From Bacteroidales bacterium (lineage in GTDB: Bacteria > Bacteroidota > Bacteroidia > Bacteroidales > Muribaculaceae): a DNA stretch of 64,000 bases. The stretch covers positions 62,001 to 126,000 of the forward strand of contig SUXJ01000002.1 in assembly GCA_015061005.1 (NCBI GenBank). The letters run 5' to 3'. Positions 26,363 to 36,128 of the stretch are shown piece by piece. The translations under genes were made by a program, and so were the position numbers. Position 1 is the stretch's first letter. Every line of letters begins with the position of its first letter. Below the pieces are notes generated by a model. That model ran no database searches and was not told where the DNA came from. It worked only from the letters and a program-made list of their open reading frames with translations.

Positions 26363-27649
26363 TTATTTGAAAAAGTTAGAGCGTACAATGGTTTGGGCGC
26401 GGTCGGGACCTACACTGAGTATGCTAACAGGTACTTCGAGGTATGCCTCCAAGAAACGCACATAGGCGGTGAAGGGTTCAGGGAGTTCTTCTTCCTTAGT
26501 AAATGAACTCATAGGTGTTTTCCAACCCGGAAGTTCGGTATAGATTGGTTTAATGTCAACACTTTGAATATCAAATGGTAAATCCGATGTGAGTTCACCA
26601 TTAATTTCATAGGCAGTACATGCCTTGATTGTTTCAAAATCATCAAGCACATCACTCTTCATCATGATGAGATCGGTGACACCGTTTATCATCACTGCAT
26701 ATTTTAGAGCAACGAGGTCAATCCAGCCGCATCTGCGTTCACGACCTGTAACAGCTCCATATTCATGACCGATATCACGCATTTGCTTTCCATCTTCATC
26801 AAATAATTCAGTCGGGAAGGGACCGGAGCCAACGCGAGTGCAGTAGGCCTTAAATATTCCGAACACTCTGCCTATTTTATTAGGAGCAATGCCTAAGCCG
26901 GTGCATGCTCCGGCACAGATGGTGTTACTTGACGTTACGAAAGGATAAGAGCCGAAATCAACATCAAGCATTGTGCCTTGAGCGCCCTCACACAGGACCT
27001 TCATGTTCTCCTTTAAGGCTTCGTTTATAAAATGCTCTGAATCAATCAAATCATATTCTTTCAAATATGCAATAGCCTCAAACCATTTTTGTTCTAAATT
27101 CGCTAAGGTTGGATATTCATTAACGCCAAGCCCTTCCATCGCTGATATATGGCGCGCTTTTGCAGCATCATAACGTTTCTGAAAATCAGGCATAAGAGTG
27201 TCGCCCACTCTTAAACCATTTCGTGACGTTTTATCGGTATATGTCGGTCCTATGCCCTTACCGGTAGTGCCGATTTTACCTTCACCTTTTGATGCTTCTG
27301 TTGCCGCATCAAGAAGGCGATGCGTTGGCATAATCAAATGTGCTTTTTTTGAAATTTTCAGGACAGATTTCAGATTCACACCGCTTTCGCACAATGATTC
27401 AGCCTCTTCGCGGAATAATACCGGATCCAAAACCACTCCATTGCCTATGATGTTTACTTGTCCATGTTGGAAAATTCCCGAAGGTATTGAACGAAGCACA
27501 TATTTTTTCCCTTCAAATTCAAGGGTGTGTCCGGCATTCGGACCACCTTGAAAGCGTGCCACTATGTCATATCGCGGAGTTAGTACATCGACCACTTTGC
27601 CTTTTCCTTCATCGCCCCATTGGAGGCCTAAAAGCACATCTACTTTCAT
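26363..27649 (-). CDS. purA: Adenylosuccinate synthetase
   Basis: GTP-dependent enzyme of 428 residues that joins aspartate to IMP, the first step toward AMP. It has GLQWGDEGKGKVVD (8-21) with the catalytic Asp, NAGHT for the catalytic His, GTTGKGIGPTYTDK, and VTGRERRCGWID in the C-terminal half. Full length, and encoded 24 bases downstream of a Fur-family gene in the same orientation, suggesting co-transcription. Confidence 0.97.
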   Translation of the reverse strand: MKVDVLLGLQWGDEGKGKVVDVLTPRYDIVARFQGGPNAGHTLEFEGKKYVLRSIPSGIFQHGQVNIIGNGVVLDPVLFREEAESLCESGVNLKSVLKISKKAHLIMPTHRLLDAATEASKGEGKIGTTGKGIGPTYTDKTSRNGLRVGDTLMPDFQKRYDAAKARHISAMEGLGVNEYPTLANLEQKWFEAIAYLKEYDLIDSEHFINEALKENMKVLCEGAQGTMLDVDFGSYPFVTSSNTICAGACTGLGIAPNKIGRVFGIFKAYCTRVGSGPFPTELFDEDGKQMRDIGHEYGAVTGRERRCGWIDLVALKYAVMINGVTDLIMMKSDVLDDFETIKACTAYEINGELTSDLPFDIQSVDIKPIYTELPGWKTPMSSFTKEEELPEPFTAYVRFLEAYLEVPVSILSVGPDRAQTIVRSNFFK

Positions 27650-27673
27650 TTTATCAGAATAAATATCGTTGAA

Positions 27674-28165
27674 TTAAGGTTTAATATTTTTTGATTTTAA
27701 TGATGTTTTACGTCTGCAACGCGAGCATTGCCCATACACATAAACAACTGCCGAATCCGGCTCACCGGAAAATCCACGAAAACTTTGAGACGCAACCCAG
27801 GCGGCAAGGTCCGGGGCTCTAAGGTGGTGTATTTTACCGCACACATTACAGATTAGGTGCTGCCGCGCACTTTGCATACCTCTTGAGCGAATCGATTCAT
27901 ATTCCACGTCGCGGTCATGTGCATTCCTGCGGAGCAACCCACATTGCACCAATAATGGCAGAGTATTAAACAGCGTGGCTCTACAGACTTTAATGCCGTG
28001 TGACTCTTGGCATAACTTCAATAACGTATTTGCGGTAAAAGGTTTGCGTTGTTCAATTGCGAGATCAAGTATAAGCAACCTCTCGGGGGTACATCTCTTA
28101 CCTATACCTCCGAGAAATTCCGCAAACGCATAGCGTGCGCGAGCCTTTGCTTGCAGTTTCTCCAT
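27674..28165 (-). CDS. Fur family transcriptional regulator
   Basis: Metal- or peroxide-responsive regulator. I use the ATG at 28165 (163 residues); a longer frame starts at a TTG at 28204 and has no homology-like content. The N-terminal winged helix reads RCTPERLLILDLAIEQRKPFTANTLLKLC and then VCRATLFNTLPLLVQCGLLRR. The C-terminal dimerisation domain has the structural zinc pairs in HLICNVCGKIHHL and GQCSRCRRK. Which branch (Fur, PerR or Zur) is unclear. It sits between an OmpA-like gene and purA. Confidence 0.88.
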   Translation of the reverse strand: MEKLQAKARARYAFAEFLGGIGKRCTPERLLILDLAIEQRKPFTANTLLKLCQESHGIKVCRATLFNTLPLLVQCGLLRRNAHDRDVEYESIRSRGMQSARQHLICNVCGKIHHLRAPDLAAWVASQSFRGFSGEPDSAVVYVYGQCSRCRRKTSLKSKNIKP

Positions 28166-28247
28166 TACAGGCACAAATTTACCACTTCCGAGTGGGGTAT
28201 GCAAATTTTTTTTGCAGAAAATTACGCCAAAAGACGTAGGTAAGTGC

Positions 28248-28886
28248 TCATTTGCGACGTTTTGTTTTTAAATGTTCAATTAATATAGGTCCGGGAACAA
28301 AATAAAATTCAACTCTACGATTCAATGCCCTACCCTCCCTGGTAGTGTCGGTGTTTAGAGGCTCATCATATCCCATACCATATGGTACGATACCTTGCGT
28401 TGGAATGCTGTTTGATGAAAACCAAGTCAATATTGCTTCGGCTCGTACTTGGGTAAGATGATTCAGGTAATCTTCATTTCCCGTATCATCACTATGAACA
28501 GCAATAAGTAATTTATATTTATCGGGTACTAATAAGTGCTTTTTGAATTTTGTCAGTATGCGGTCTGCATAGGGTCTCAAGGTCGTATCATTGGGGGCAA
28601 ACAACTCTGCCGCAGAGATGGTTACCATTAATGCGAGACCATTGCGCTCGCTCAAATCCGTTGCAAGACCATCTCGTTCCATTTGTTCGGCAAGAACTTT
28701 CATAGCAGCCAGTGTGGCATCGATATGTTTCTTGGGAATTTCAGGCGAATTAATGTTTTCGTCGATAGATAGTTCAATTATCTCGTCGTGGTATTTATCC
28801 AAACGCGAGGACTTTGCCTGGATTGATTGCGGGAAAGCGAGTAAGGTGGCTATCAAAAGGATTGATGGAATGTGTTTTAGTGTCAT
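28248..28886 (-). CDS. OmpA family peptidoglycan-associated protein
   Basis: Exported protein of 212 residues with a cleavable signal peptide (MTLKHIPSILLIATLLAFPQSIQA). The C-terminal OmpA-like domain (about 115-205) has the pattern LLIAVHSDDTGNEDYLNHLTQVRAEAILTWF, followed by YGMGYDEPLN and RALNRRVEF; the Asp and Arg that hold diaminopimelate are present. The N-terminal half is helical with no barrel, so it is probably periplasmic. The Fur gene follows on the same strand. Confidence 0.85.
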   Translation of the reverse strand: MTLKHIPSILLIATLLAFPQSIQAKSSRLDKYHDEIIELSIDENINSPEIPKKHIDATLAAMKVLAEQMERDGLATDLSERNGLALMVTISAAELFAPNDTTLRPYADRILTKFKKHLLVPDKYKLLIAVHSDDTGNEDYLNHLTQVRAEAILTWFSSNSIPTQGIVPYGMGYDEPLNTDTTREGRALNRRVEFYFVPGPILIEHLKTKRRK

Positions 28887-28906
28887 ATTTATTCAGTTTC
28901 TCACTG

Positions 28907-28938
28907 CTAAGTTACGAATTTCTGATGCTTAAGCCAAT
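28907..28938 (-). promoter_or_regulatory. Probable promoter of the OmpA-like/fur/purA unit
   Basis: Minus strand ATTG (28938-28935), a 20-base spacer, TAACTTAG (28914-28907), one base from the TAnnTTTG consensus, about 20 bases before the ATG at 28886. Confidence 0.45.
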
Positions 28939-28956
28939 TATTTCACATCTTTTGAC

Positions 28957-28964
28957 TAAATTTG
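28957..28964 (+). promoter_or_regulatory. -7 box for the bcp/ung unit
   Basis: TAAATTTG lies 37 bases before the bcp ATG. No clear -33 element is seen; the region is shared with the divergent OmpA-like promoter. Confidence 0.45.
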
Positions 28965-29001
28965 CGCATATAAAAAATGAATTAATAAAACATGAGCAAT
29001 T

Positions 29002-29451
29002 ATGAATGTAGGAGACAGAGTACCGGATTTTTTAGGATATGATGCATTCGGAAAAGAGATCCGCTTAAGTCACTTCCCGGGTAAAAAAGTAATTTTATAT
29101 TTTTATCCAAAGGATAATACTTCAGGGTGCACGGCAGAGGCATGCAGCATGCAAGTTAATCTAGAAGCACTATCGTTACAAGGATATCAAGTCATAGGCG
29201 TTAGCGTTGATTCGGCTCAGTCGCATCAGAAATTTGCCTCGAAATATGGTTTAACTTTTCCGCTAATCTCGGATGTAGACAAAAAATTGGTGAATCAAAT
29301 GGGAGTATATGGGGAGAAATCTATGTATGGAAGAAAATACATGGGGACTTTTAGAACCACATTTATTATTTCTTCTGATGGCATCATAGAGAAAGTATTT
29401 CTACCCAAAGAAATCAAAACCAAAACTCACGCGGAGCAAATACTCGGTTAA
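29002..29451 (+). CDS. bcp: Thioredoxin-dependent thiol peroxidase (BCP peroxiredoxin)
   Basis: Cytoplasmic atypical 2-Cys peroxiredoxin of 149 residues that reduces hydroperoxides using thioredoxin. Peroxidatic Cys43 and resolving Cys48 lie in SGCTAEAC, the classic BCP spacing of five. The preceding YFYPKDNT supplies the conserved Thr. The stop TAA is immediately followed by the ung ATG, so the pair is surely co-transcribed; both limit oxidative or base damage. The family call is firm. Confidence 0.95.
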   Translation: MNVGDRVPDFLGYDAFGKEIRLSHFPGKKVILYFYPKDNTSGCTAEACSMQVNLEALSLQGYQVIGVSVDSAQSHQKFASKYGLTFPLISDVDKKLVNQMGVYGEKSMYGRKYMGTFRTTFIISSDGIIEKVFLPKEIKTKTHAEQILG

Positions 29452-30114
29452 ATGAAGGTGAGAATTAACGAAGAGTGGCGCTCAATGCTTGCAGAGGTTT
29501 GGGATTCGCCCGAGTTTGAACGGTTAGCGCAATATATTCGGGAAGAATACTCTCGCACAACAGTATATCCCCCGGCTGCTCAAATATTTTCTGCTTTTGA
29601 CGAGTGTCCGTTTTCCAATGTTAAAGTAGTTATCATTGGCCAGGATCCATACCATGGCGTTGGGCAAGCAAATGGTCTTGCATTTTCAGTAAATCCCCAG
29701 GTCGAACTCCCTCCGTCGTTAGTAAATATTTTTAAGGAGATTGAAAATGAAACCGGAAAACCGACGCCTTGCTCCGGAGATCTTACTCGATGGGCAAGAC
29801 AAGGAGTGTTACTTATAAACAGTACTCTAACCGTACGAGCTCATACACCTCTTTCCCATTCACAATCCGGTTGGGAAAAAGTCACTGATGCAGCTATTTC
29901 ATCTCTTTCAGCGCATCGTAAAAATATTGTTTTTCTATTGTGGGGTGCGCACGCCAGAAGAAAGGCTGCTCTAATTGACCAATCAAAACATTTAATTCTT
30001 GAAGCTCCTCATCCCTCTCCATTGAGCGCTTATCGAGGGTTCTTTGGGTGCGGTCATTTCATTAAAACTAATCAGTACCTTAATGAGCATGGTCTTACAG
30101 AAATCGATTGGTAA
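29452..30114 (+). CDS. ung: Uracil-DNA glycosylase (family 1)
   Basis: Removes uracil from DNA to start base excision repair. At 220 residues it has the water-activating motif GQDPYHG (63-69, catalytic Asp65), the uracil-contacting FS segment after NGLAF, LLWGAHA, and the DNA-intercalation loop HPSPLSAYRG. It starts directly after the bcp stop with no gap. The T9SS plug-domain gene begins inside its last codons. Confidence 0.97.
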   Translation: MKVRINEEWRSMLAEVWDSPEFERLAQYIREEYSRTTVYPPAAQIFSAFDECPFSNVKVVIIGQDPYHGVGQANGLAFSVNPQVELPPSLVNIFKEIENETGKPTPCSGDLTRWARQGVLLINSTLTVRAHTPLSHSQSGWEKVTDAAISSLSAHRKNIVFLLWGAHARRKAALIDQSKHLILEAPHPSPLSAYRGFFGCGHFIKTNQYLNEHGLTEIDW

Positions 30115-31342
30115 ATATTTGCTGTTATTTCTTTTTACAGTGAATATATCTGTGTTTGCTCAAAACACTCAAACCGATATATTTGAGCCGTCATTTAAGT
30201 CTCTACAAGTCACCGATCCGAACAACTTGCTTGGTCAACCCATTATAGTGACAACGAATGCAGATTCTCGAATTAAAATCAGCTTTGATGAACTTGCAGA
30301 AGATAACAGATATTTGCGTTATCGACTTGTGCACTGCAATAGTAATTGGCAGCGCTCGGATATTTCTGAGATAGATTATATTGACGGATTCAATGAAGGG
30401 CACATACATTCGTATGAACTGTCTTATAATACATTGGCTCATTATGTGCATTATTCGTTAGAGTTACCCAATGAAGATATGATGCCATTACTTTCAGGTA
30501 ATTATCTTGTTGAGATTTTTGATGAAAATGATCCAAATAGAGTATTACTCCAGGCTCGATTTATGCTATCGGAGGATAAGGCTCGCATGTCTCCGTCTGT
30601 AACGACAAGAACAGACTACGATTATAATAATAAGCATCAACAAGTTTCACTCAACGTAAATCTTGAGGGCTTGGATATTGAGAATGCATATACAGATTTA
30701 CGTCTTGTAATTATTCAAAATGGCAAGGTAAATTCCGCGCATGTCATCGACACTCCTCTTCGTGTAACTCCTGATGGAGTTGTTTATGAACATCAGTCAG
30801 ATTTGATTTTTCCTGCAGGCAATGAATATCGTCGATTTGATATTGCCAATGTCCGCTATCCGGGCATGAATGTTTCAAATTTTGAATATATTGATCCATA
30901 TTACAATGCAATGCTTGAGTGCGACTATCCTCGCATAAGTTCACGTTATCAATATGATAGTGACCAATCAGGGCGTTTTTATGTAGATGAGTTGAATGCT
31001 ACTGAACCCAACCTTCAAGCTGACTATATATTGACATTTTTTACACTAAAATGTCCTGAGTTAGATGAAGACGTTTATCTTGACGGAGACTTCGTTCTTC
31101 GCAAATTTGATTCCGATTCTAAAATGATCTATGATGATACAATTGGCGCCTATATAAAAACTCTCCTTCTGAAACAAGGAATGTATAACTATCAGTATAC
31201 TACAAAATCAGATTTATTTAATCCGATAGAAGGTGATTTCTATGAAACTGCTAATGAGTATTTAATGCTGCTGTATTATCGTCCAATGGGAGCTCGTTAT
31301 GATCGCCTAATTGGTACAACCGTCATTTATTCAGACAAATAA
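30083..31342 (+). CDS. Type IX secretion system plug-domain protein (DUF5103)
   Basis: Exported protein of about 419 residues. I take the ATG at 30083, which overlaps ung by 32 bases; the ATG at 30089 is equally good, while the longer frame from TTG at 30044 is not. A signal peptide (LLLFLFTVNISVFAQ) leads into a two-domain beta protein with RYRLVHCNSNWQRSDISEIDYIDGF, typical of DUF5103. Family members plug the Sov/SprA translocon of the T9SS. It agrees with the T9SS-like tail on the secreted protein at 61182. The call is by pattern recognition. Confidence 0.82.
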   Translation: MSMVLQKSIGKYLLLFLFTVNISVFAQNTQTDIFEPSFKSLQVTDPNNLLGQPIIVTTNADSRIKISFDELAEDNRYLRYRLVHCNSNWQRSDISEIDYIDGFNEGHIHSYELSYNTLAHYVHYSLELPNEDMMPLLSGNYLVEIFDENDPNRVLLQARFMLSEDKARMSPSVTTRTDYDYNNKHQQVSLNVNLEGLDIENAYTDLRLVIIQNGKVNSAHVIDTPLRVTPDGVVYEHQSDLIFPAGNEYRRFDIANVRYPGMNVSNFEYIDPYYNAMLECDYPRISSRYQYDSDQSGRFYVDELNATEPNLQADYILTFFTLKCPELDEDVYLDGDFVLRKFDSDSKMIYDDTIGAYIKTLLLKQGMYNYQYTTKSDLFNPIEGDFYETANEYLMLLYYRPMGARYDRLIGTTVIYSDK

Positions 31343-31944
31343 TGGAAAATAGAGAAGATGTTATGTTCCAAATACAAAACACATTGGTAAGCCTCGACCT
31401 TGCAGAAGAGTTTTTCTGTTGTGACCTTGAGGCGTGTAAAGGTGAATGCTGCATTGAAGGAGATGCCGGAGCACCGGTTACTGATATGGAGTGCAATGAA
31501 ATACGTAAGGTATTGCCTATTATTGAAAAAGATATGGCACCCAGAGCCATAGAACTCGTAAACGAACAAGGCGTTAGCTATGTCGATGAAGAGGGGGATT
31601 TAGTTACAACAATTTTAGATGGTAAAAATTGTGCTTTTACATGCTATGGCCCCGGTGGAATATGTTTATGTGCTTTGGAAGGGGCATATCGACGTGGCGA
31701 AACCACATGGAAGAAGCCAATCAGTTGCGCACTTTATCCTGTCAGAGTAACCGAATATGAGAAATTCACGGCAGTGAATTACCATAAATGGAATATATGC
31801 AAAGCCGCTCGTGTCAAGGGCAAGCGAGAGGGCATTAGACTTTATCAATTCTTAAAAGGACCGCTCACTGATCGATTCGGGAAAGATTGGTATGATGAGT
31901 TGGTTCTTTGTTGCGAAGCATACCTTGCCGAGCAACAAGAGTAA
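31342..31944 (+). CDS. DUF3109 cysteine-rich protein
   Basis: Cytoplasmic protein of 200 residues with 14 cysteines. The N-terminal cluster FFCCDLEACKGECC spans 25-37; further cysteines lie at 51, 97, 101, 108, 110, 129 and 153, with a CC pair near 188. The pattern matches DUF3109, which is widespread in Bacteroidota and resembles the CxxxCxxCC (YkgJ-like) metal-binding proteins. Zinc or iron-sulfur binding is likely, but no function is known to me. The ATG overlaps the stop of the plug-domain gene (TAATG), which suggests coupled translation. Confidence 0.8.
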   Translation: MENREDVMFQIQNTLVSLDLAEEFFCCDLEACKGECCIEGDAGAPVTDMECNEIRKVLPIIEKDMAPRAIELVNEQGVSYVDEEGDLVTTILDGKNCAFTCYGPGGICLCALEGAYRRGETTWKKPISCALYPVRVTEYEKFTAVNYHKWNICKAARVKGKREGIRLYQFLKGPLTDRFGKDWYDELVLCCEAYLAEQQE

Positions 31945-31978
31945 CATTTTACCAAAACTGTTCGCTAATAAGAAGTTT

Positions 31979-32012
31979 GCGAGATGACTGATTTGAGGAA
32001 TCATCATCTCGC
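31979..32012. terminator. Bidirectional terminator hairpin between convergent genes
   Basis: GCGAGATGA and TGATT pair with AATCA and TCATCTCGC around a 5-base loop, with one bulged C: 14 bp in all. T-richness beyond the stem is modest on both sides. It sits between the DUF3109 gene and prfC, which converge. Confidence 0.55.
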
Positions 32013-32024
32013 TTGTCTTTATAG

Positions 32025-33605
32025 TTAGAATTCGCTGGAGAAGTGGAAACGGATTGTCGGAAAGTCTTGCCGAGCCATAGACAGTACGTATCCACTATCA
32101 GCGAGGAACACGTCTCTACCCTCTTTATCAACTGCCATAAACTGATACTTGCGCTTTTTGAATGCTGCAAGATCTTCGGGGTTATCACTTTCAATCCAGC
32201 ATGCTTTATGAAGTGAAATTGGTTCCCAACGACATTGGGCCCCATACTCATTCAGCAATCTGTATTGTATAACCTCGAACTGAAGTTGTCCTACCGTTCC
32301 AATAATCTTGCGTCCATTGAATTGGTTTATGAATAGCTGGGCTACACCTTCGTCCATAAGTTGTTGAATACCCTTCTCCAACTGTTTACTCTTCATCGGA
32401 TCAGTGTTTTCAATGTATTTAAACATTTCAGGAGAGAAGCTGGGTAGTCCTTTATAGTGCAACATCTCTCCTTCGGTCAGTGTGTCACCAATTTTAAAAG
32501 TACCGGTATCGGGTATACCTACAATATCACCGGGATATGCTTCATCAACAATGCTTTTCTTTTGAGCCATAAATGCTGTGGGGGCTGCAAATCTCAAGAC
32601 TTTGCCTGAGCGGATATGCCGATACGGTGCATTTCGCTCGAATTTGCCTGAACAAACCTTGACAAATGCAATGCAGCTACGATGATTTGGGTCCATGTTT
32701 GCGTGAATCTTGAACACAAATCCGCTAAATTGCTCCTCGTATGGCTCAACAGTGCGCTCTTCAGCCGTAACCGGTTTCGGGGATGGCGCAATTTCAACGA
32801 AGCAATCCAATAGCTCTTTTACGCCAAATGTATTGAGTGCGGATCCAAAGAAAACAGGAGCGACCAAGCCGGCTCGGTAATCTTCAACATTAAATTCGGG
32901 ATATACGCCTTCAATCAGTTCCAAATCATCGCGTAATTTTTGAGCATCTTTTTCGCCAACGGCATCATCTATGCGAGCATCGTTAACATTATCAATTTCA
33001 ACTCGCTCACTAACTTTTTGCTTGTTTGGAGTAAATAAGTCTAGCGATTGTTCATAAATATTGTAAACACCTTTAAATTTTGCGCCAATATTGATAGGCC
33101 ATGACAGCGGGCGAACCGAAATCTTTAGCTCAGCTTCCAATTCATCAAGAATTTCAAACGGGTCCCTACCCTCGCGGTCCAGCTTGTTGACGAAAATGAT
33201 AACAGGGGTATTACGCATTCTGCAAACCTCCATTAAGCGACGCGTTTGTTGCTCCACGCCTTTTGCAACGTCGACAACTATAATAACAGAGTCAACTGCC
33301 GTCAACGTGCGGTAAGTGTCTTCTGCAAAGTCTTGGTGACCGGGTGTATCAAGAATGTTGATTTTATAATCGCCATAATTGAAGCCCATAACAGAAGTTG
33401 CCACAGAAATGCCACGCTGCTTTTCGATTTCCATCCAGTCAGACGTGGCTGTTTTTTTGATTTTATTGCTCTTGACGGCACCTGCTATATGAATAGCACC
33501 GCCAAAGAGCAGGAGTTTTTCTGTTAATGTTGTCTTACCCGCGTCAGGGTGTGAAATGATAGCAAATGTGCGACGACGTTTTATTTCTTCAGCTAATGAA
33601 GCCAT
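32025..33605 (-). CDS. prfC: Peptide chain release factor 3
   Basis: Translational GTPase of 526 residues that recycles RF1/RF2 from the ribosome after termination. G1 motif [10 protein letters not shown] at about 18-27, G2 RGISVATS, G3 DTPGHQDF, G4 NKLDREG. Domains II and III follow at full length. It is the last gene of a long leftward run, 5 bases after rfbD, and ends near a bidirectional hairpin. Confidence 0.96.
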   Translation of the reverse strand: MASLAEEIKRRRTFAIISHPDAGKTTLTEKLLLFGGAIHIAGAVKSNKIKKTATSDWMEIEKQRGISVATSVMGFNYGDYKINILDTPGHQDFAEDTYRTLTAVDSVIIVVDVAKGVEQQTRRLMEVCRMRNTPVIIFVNKLDREGRDPFEILDELEAELKISVRPLSWPINIGAKFKGVYNIYEQSLDLFTPNKQKVSERVEIDNVNDARIDDAVGEKDAQKLRDDLELIEGVYPEFNVEDYRAGLVAPVFFGSALNTFGVKELLDCFVEIAPSPKPVTAEERTVEPYEEQFSGFVFKIHANMDPNHRSCIAFVKVCSGKFERNAPYRHIRSGKVLRFAAPTAFMAQKKSIVDEAYPGDIVGIPDTGTFKIGDTLTEGEMLHYKGLPSFSPEMFKYIENTDPMKSKQLEKGIQQLMDEGVAQLFINQFNGRKIIGTVGQLQFEVIQYRLLNEYGAQCRWEPISLHKACWIESDNPEDLAAFKKRKYQFMAVDKEGRDVFLADSGYVLSMARQDFPTIRFHFSSEF

Positions 33606-33610
33606 ATATT

Positions 33611-34480
33611 TTATTTTATTTTAGATATACATTTTTTGAGGGAGTCAATCCAGTGAGGGATATCAACTCCGTATGTAAGACGAATCTTTGAGGTATTCAG
33701 TACACTATAATGAGGTCGCGGTGCAACAGCAATATTCAGGAAGTTAGTTTCTGTAGATATCGGGATAATTTCTTTGTCATCATTTCCTGATAGCATTAAT
33801 ATTGCCTTTGCAAAGTCATAACGCGAACAAACGCCTGAATTGCAGTAGTGATACACGCCTTCAAACCATTGAGGCGTTGACAATATCTTAACAATCACAG
33901 AGGCTAAATCGTAAGTATATGTTGGAGATCCAATTTGATCCGCTACTACTTTTAACGGCTCGGATAGCGTTGTCTTGCTAAGAATACGGTGAACGAAATT
34001 ATTCTCGCTGTCAGGTCCGTATAGCCATGAAGTACGAATTATAATGCTATCGGGAGCAAGAGCTAACAATGCTGTTTCGCCGGCACGTTTTGAAGTGCCG
34101 TAGTGAGATGCAGGGTTGACTTTATCGCTCTCGTGATATGGTTTGAATGCGTGACCGTCAAATACGTAATCGGTAGAAATATGAATAATCTTCGCGCCGT
34201 AGTTATCCGCTGCAACTGCAAGATTTTTAATGCCGTCAGTGTTTACGGCAGTGCATGTGGCTTTATCTTCTTCTGCGCGATCTACGTTGGTAAATGCAGC
34301 ACAATTAACGACATGTGTTATTTCGTTATCTGCAATAAATCTCGACGTTAGTTCTGCATTTGTAATGTCAAGATCACTGTGAGCGGTAAAAAAAATGCGG
34401 GAATTCGGAAGAGAAGACGGCAATACTTGTCGTAATGCTTGTCCTAATTGTCCGTTTGCTCCTGTTACGAGAATATTCAT
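33611..34480 (-). CDS. rfbD: dTDP-4-dehydrorhamnose reductase
   Basis: Extended SDR enzyme of 289 residues that makes dTDP-L-rhamnose with NAD(P)H for surface polysaccharides. NAD-binding [11 protein letters not shown] at 7-17, active-site YGTSKRAGE (Tyr/Lys), and the substrate segment STDYVFDG. The partner genes rfbA, rfbB and rfbC are not in the window. It is 5 bases upstream of prfC and 15 bases downstream of the ComEC-like gene. Confidence 0.93.
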   Translation of the reverse strand: MNILVTGANGQLGQALRQVLPSSLPNSRIFFTAHSDLDITNAELTSRFIADNEITHVVNCAAFTNVDRAEEDKATCTAVNTDGIKNLAVAADNYGAKIIHISTDYVFDGHAFKPYHESDKVNPASHYGTSKRAGETALLALAPDSIIIRTSWLYGPDSENNFVHRILSKTTLSEPLKVVADQIGSPTYTYDLASVIVKILSTPQWFEGVYHYCNSGVCSRYDFAKAILMLSGNDDKEIIPISTETNFLNIAVAPRPHYSVLNTSKIRLTYGVDIPHWIDSLKKCISKIK

Positions 34481-34495
34481 TGGTGAGTTCTATTA

Positions 34496-36118
34496 TTACT
34501 TATGCAAAGTTACGCTTTTTTCCTCATTAAGACAAATGGGAATAGCATCTATCGGCATCACTTGAATCGAGTCCACGTTTCTCAGTGTCAGAAAATCTTG
34601 TAAAATTAATTCATATAATTCCTTTTGCGCAACTCTTTCGGAGAGAGCCTTTAATGGTGAGTATAGCTTGCATTCGTTATCTATACGCTCAATTATTATG
34701 CCACCCGAAGGCTCGCTTATTTGATATGCTTCATGGCGTGGATATTCAATAGGTGGCGTAAAAATCAGAATTAAATTTAGGCCGACAATGAGTAGTGATG
34801 ATTCATATATAAGGAATCTATTTTTATAGTGTAGGGATATTGCCAATATTATAAGCAATATACAGATGAATATCACATACCAAAGAGGTGGATAAAGTTC
34901 CGTCAAGTTAGCAATCGGTGACGAATTTACAAATTTAGCTATAAATTCAATACATGATGCAAAGAAATTTGTAGGTTCGGAAATTGAAAACGCTAATGAT
35001 ATAATCCCCGATATAATAAACAATGGCACCAGCGGAGCAACAAATATATTTGCAACAATAAACATAAGAGGAAATTGATGGAAATAAAATGTTGATATTA
35101 CTCCGGCAAAAATCATAGCAGATATAGATAATGTGGGGAATGACACTAACCAATAAACTAATGGATGCTTTCTGCGATTTACTTGATTAATGAGAGGGAA
35201 CCACAGAATTATTCCCAACACGGCTGCAAAACTCAGTTGAAAGCCCAGAGAATATAAATCGGACGGCTGAATTGCTAATATTACTATTGCAGCTAAGCAT
35301 AGCGAGTTTAGAGATACTGTGTTTCGTTGTAGGATTCTTCCTCCAAGATAGATTGTAGTCATTATTACCGCGCGAGTAACTGAAGGTATAAATCCGGTAA
35401 AAGAGGCATATAGCCATAGCGTCAGTATGCTGATGATTAATCGAGTCTTCACATGTCGGCTGAAGTATAAAGGCCATAAGAGAAATGAAATTATCATTGC
35501 TATCACCCCAACGTGTAATCCACTAAGTGCAAGAATGTGAGATAAACCGGAAGCTGAGAATAGCTCTCTGCTATCGTTAGTAAGATATTCTCCTTTACCG
35601 AGTAACATCGCCGAAAGCATTTCAATGCTAAGGTCAGATAATGGCAAAGAGTGAAGATGGCTGATTACAGCAGCATTAGCCCTCTGAAGAGTCGCTATCA
35701 AACCTGCAGTGTCATCAACATAATGAATACTATCATCCGGAACTACTGCTCTAAATCTAATTCCCCTAATTCGCAGGTCTCTATTTAAATCGATAGCGTC
35801 CGGGATATCTATCTTAGGTTTGATAGTTTTAATGGCTCCCCCAAATCTGATTGTTTGACCTGCAGTGATTATCGGAGTTTCATCTAATAAGTGTAATCTC
35901 GCCTTAAATGGTTCGATTTTGATCCCGTTAATAGAGTCAATACGTGCAGTTGCGAGTCGACCGGATGTTTCAGCTTCGTGAATATCAATAATGTCGCAGC
36001 TATATATAGCATATTTATCAATTGGAAGTTCAATGTCATGGGCAATACCGGAATAATCGCTTATTATGATTATTAGGACAAGAATTGCTAAGGGAATAGC
36101 CAAAGGACATCGACCCAT
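34496..36118 (-). CDS. ComEC/Rec2-type competence membrane protein, lacking the C-terminal nuclease-like domain
   Basis: Polytopic inner-membrane protein of 540 residues. The N-terminal 150 residues hold a membrane anchor and an OB-like soluble region; the Competence domain follows with LSAMLLGKGEYLTNDSRELF, SASGLSHILALSGLHVG and RAVIMTTIYLGGR. In ComEC that domain forms the DNA channel. The metallo-beta-lactamase domain found at the C-terminus of many homologues is absent; the tail after the last helix is only about 80 residues. Bacteroidales versions are often this short. DNA uptake is inferred; the real activity in this lineage is unproven. Confidence 0.82.
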   Translation of the reverse strand: MGRCPLAIPLAILVLIIIISDYSGIAHDIELPIDKYAIYSCDIIDIHEAETSGRLATARIDSINGIKIEPFKARLHLLDETPIITAGQTIRFGGAIKTIKPKIDIPDAIDLNRDLRIRGIRFRAVVPDDSIHYVDDTAGLIATLQRANAAVISHLHSLPLSDLSIEMLSAMLLGKGEYLTNDSRELFSASGLSHILALSGLHVGVIAMIISFLLWPLYFSRHVKTRLIISILTLWLYASFTGFIPSVTRAVIMTTIYLGGRILQRNTVSLNSLCLAAIVILAIQPSDLYSLGFQLSFAAVLGIILWFPLINQVNRRKHPLVYWLVSFPTLSISAMIFAGVISTFYFHQFPLMFIVANIFVAPLVPLFIISGIISLAFSISEPTNFFASCIEFIAKFVNSSPIANLTELYPPLWYVIFICILLIILAISLHYKNRFLIYESSLLIVGLNLILIFTPPIEYPRHEAYQISEPSGGIIIERIDNECKLYSPLKALSERVAQKELYELILQDFLTLRNVDSIQVMPIDAIPICLNEEKSVTLHK

Positions 36119-36128
36119 AAATAAGATA

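Noticed and set aside
25892-26506. Long plus-strand frame (204 residues) opposite the DUF1015/purA genes
   Set aside because: It is antisense to two well-supported genes and shows no family pattern; codon periodicity explains it.
28166-28204. Extended N-terminus of the Fur protein from TTG at 28204
   Set aside because: The 13 extra residues lack homology-like content and ATG 28165 gives the usual Fur length.
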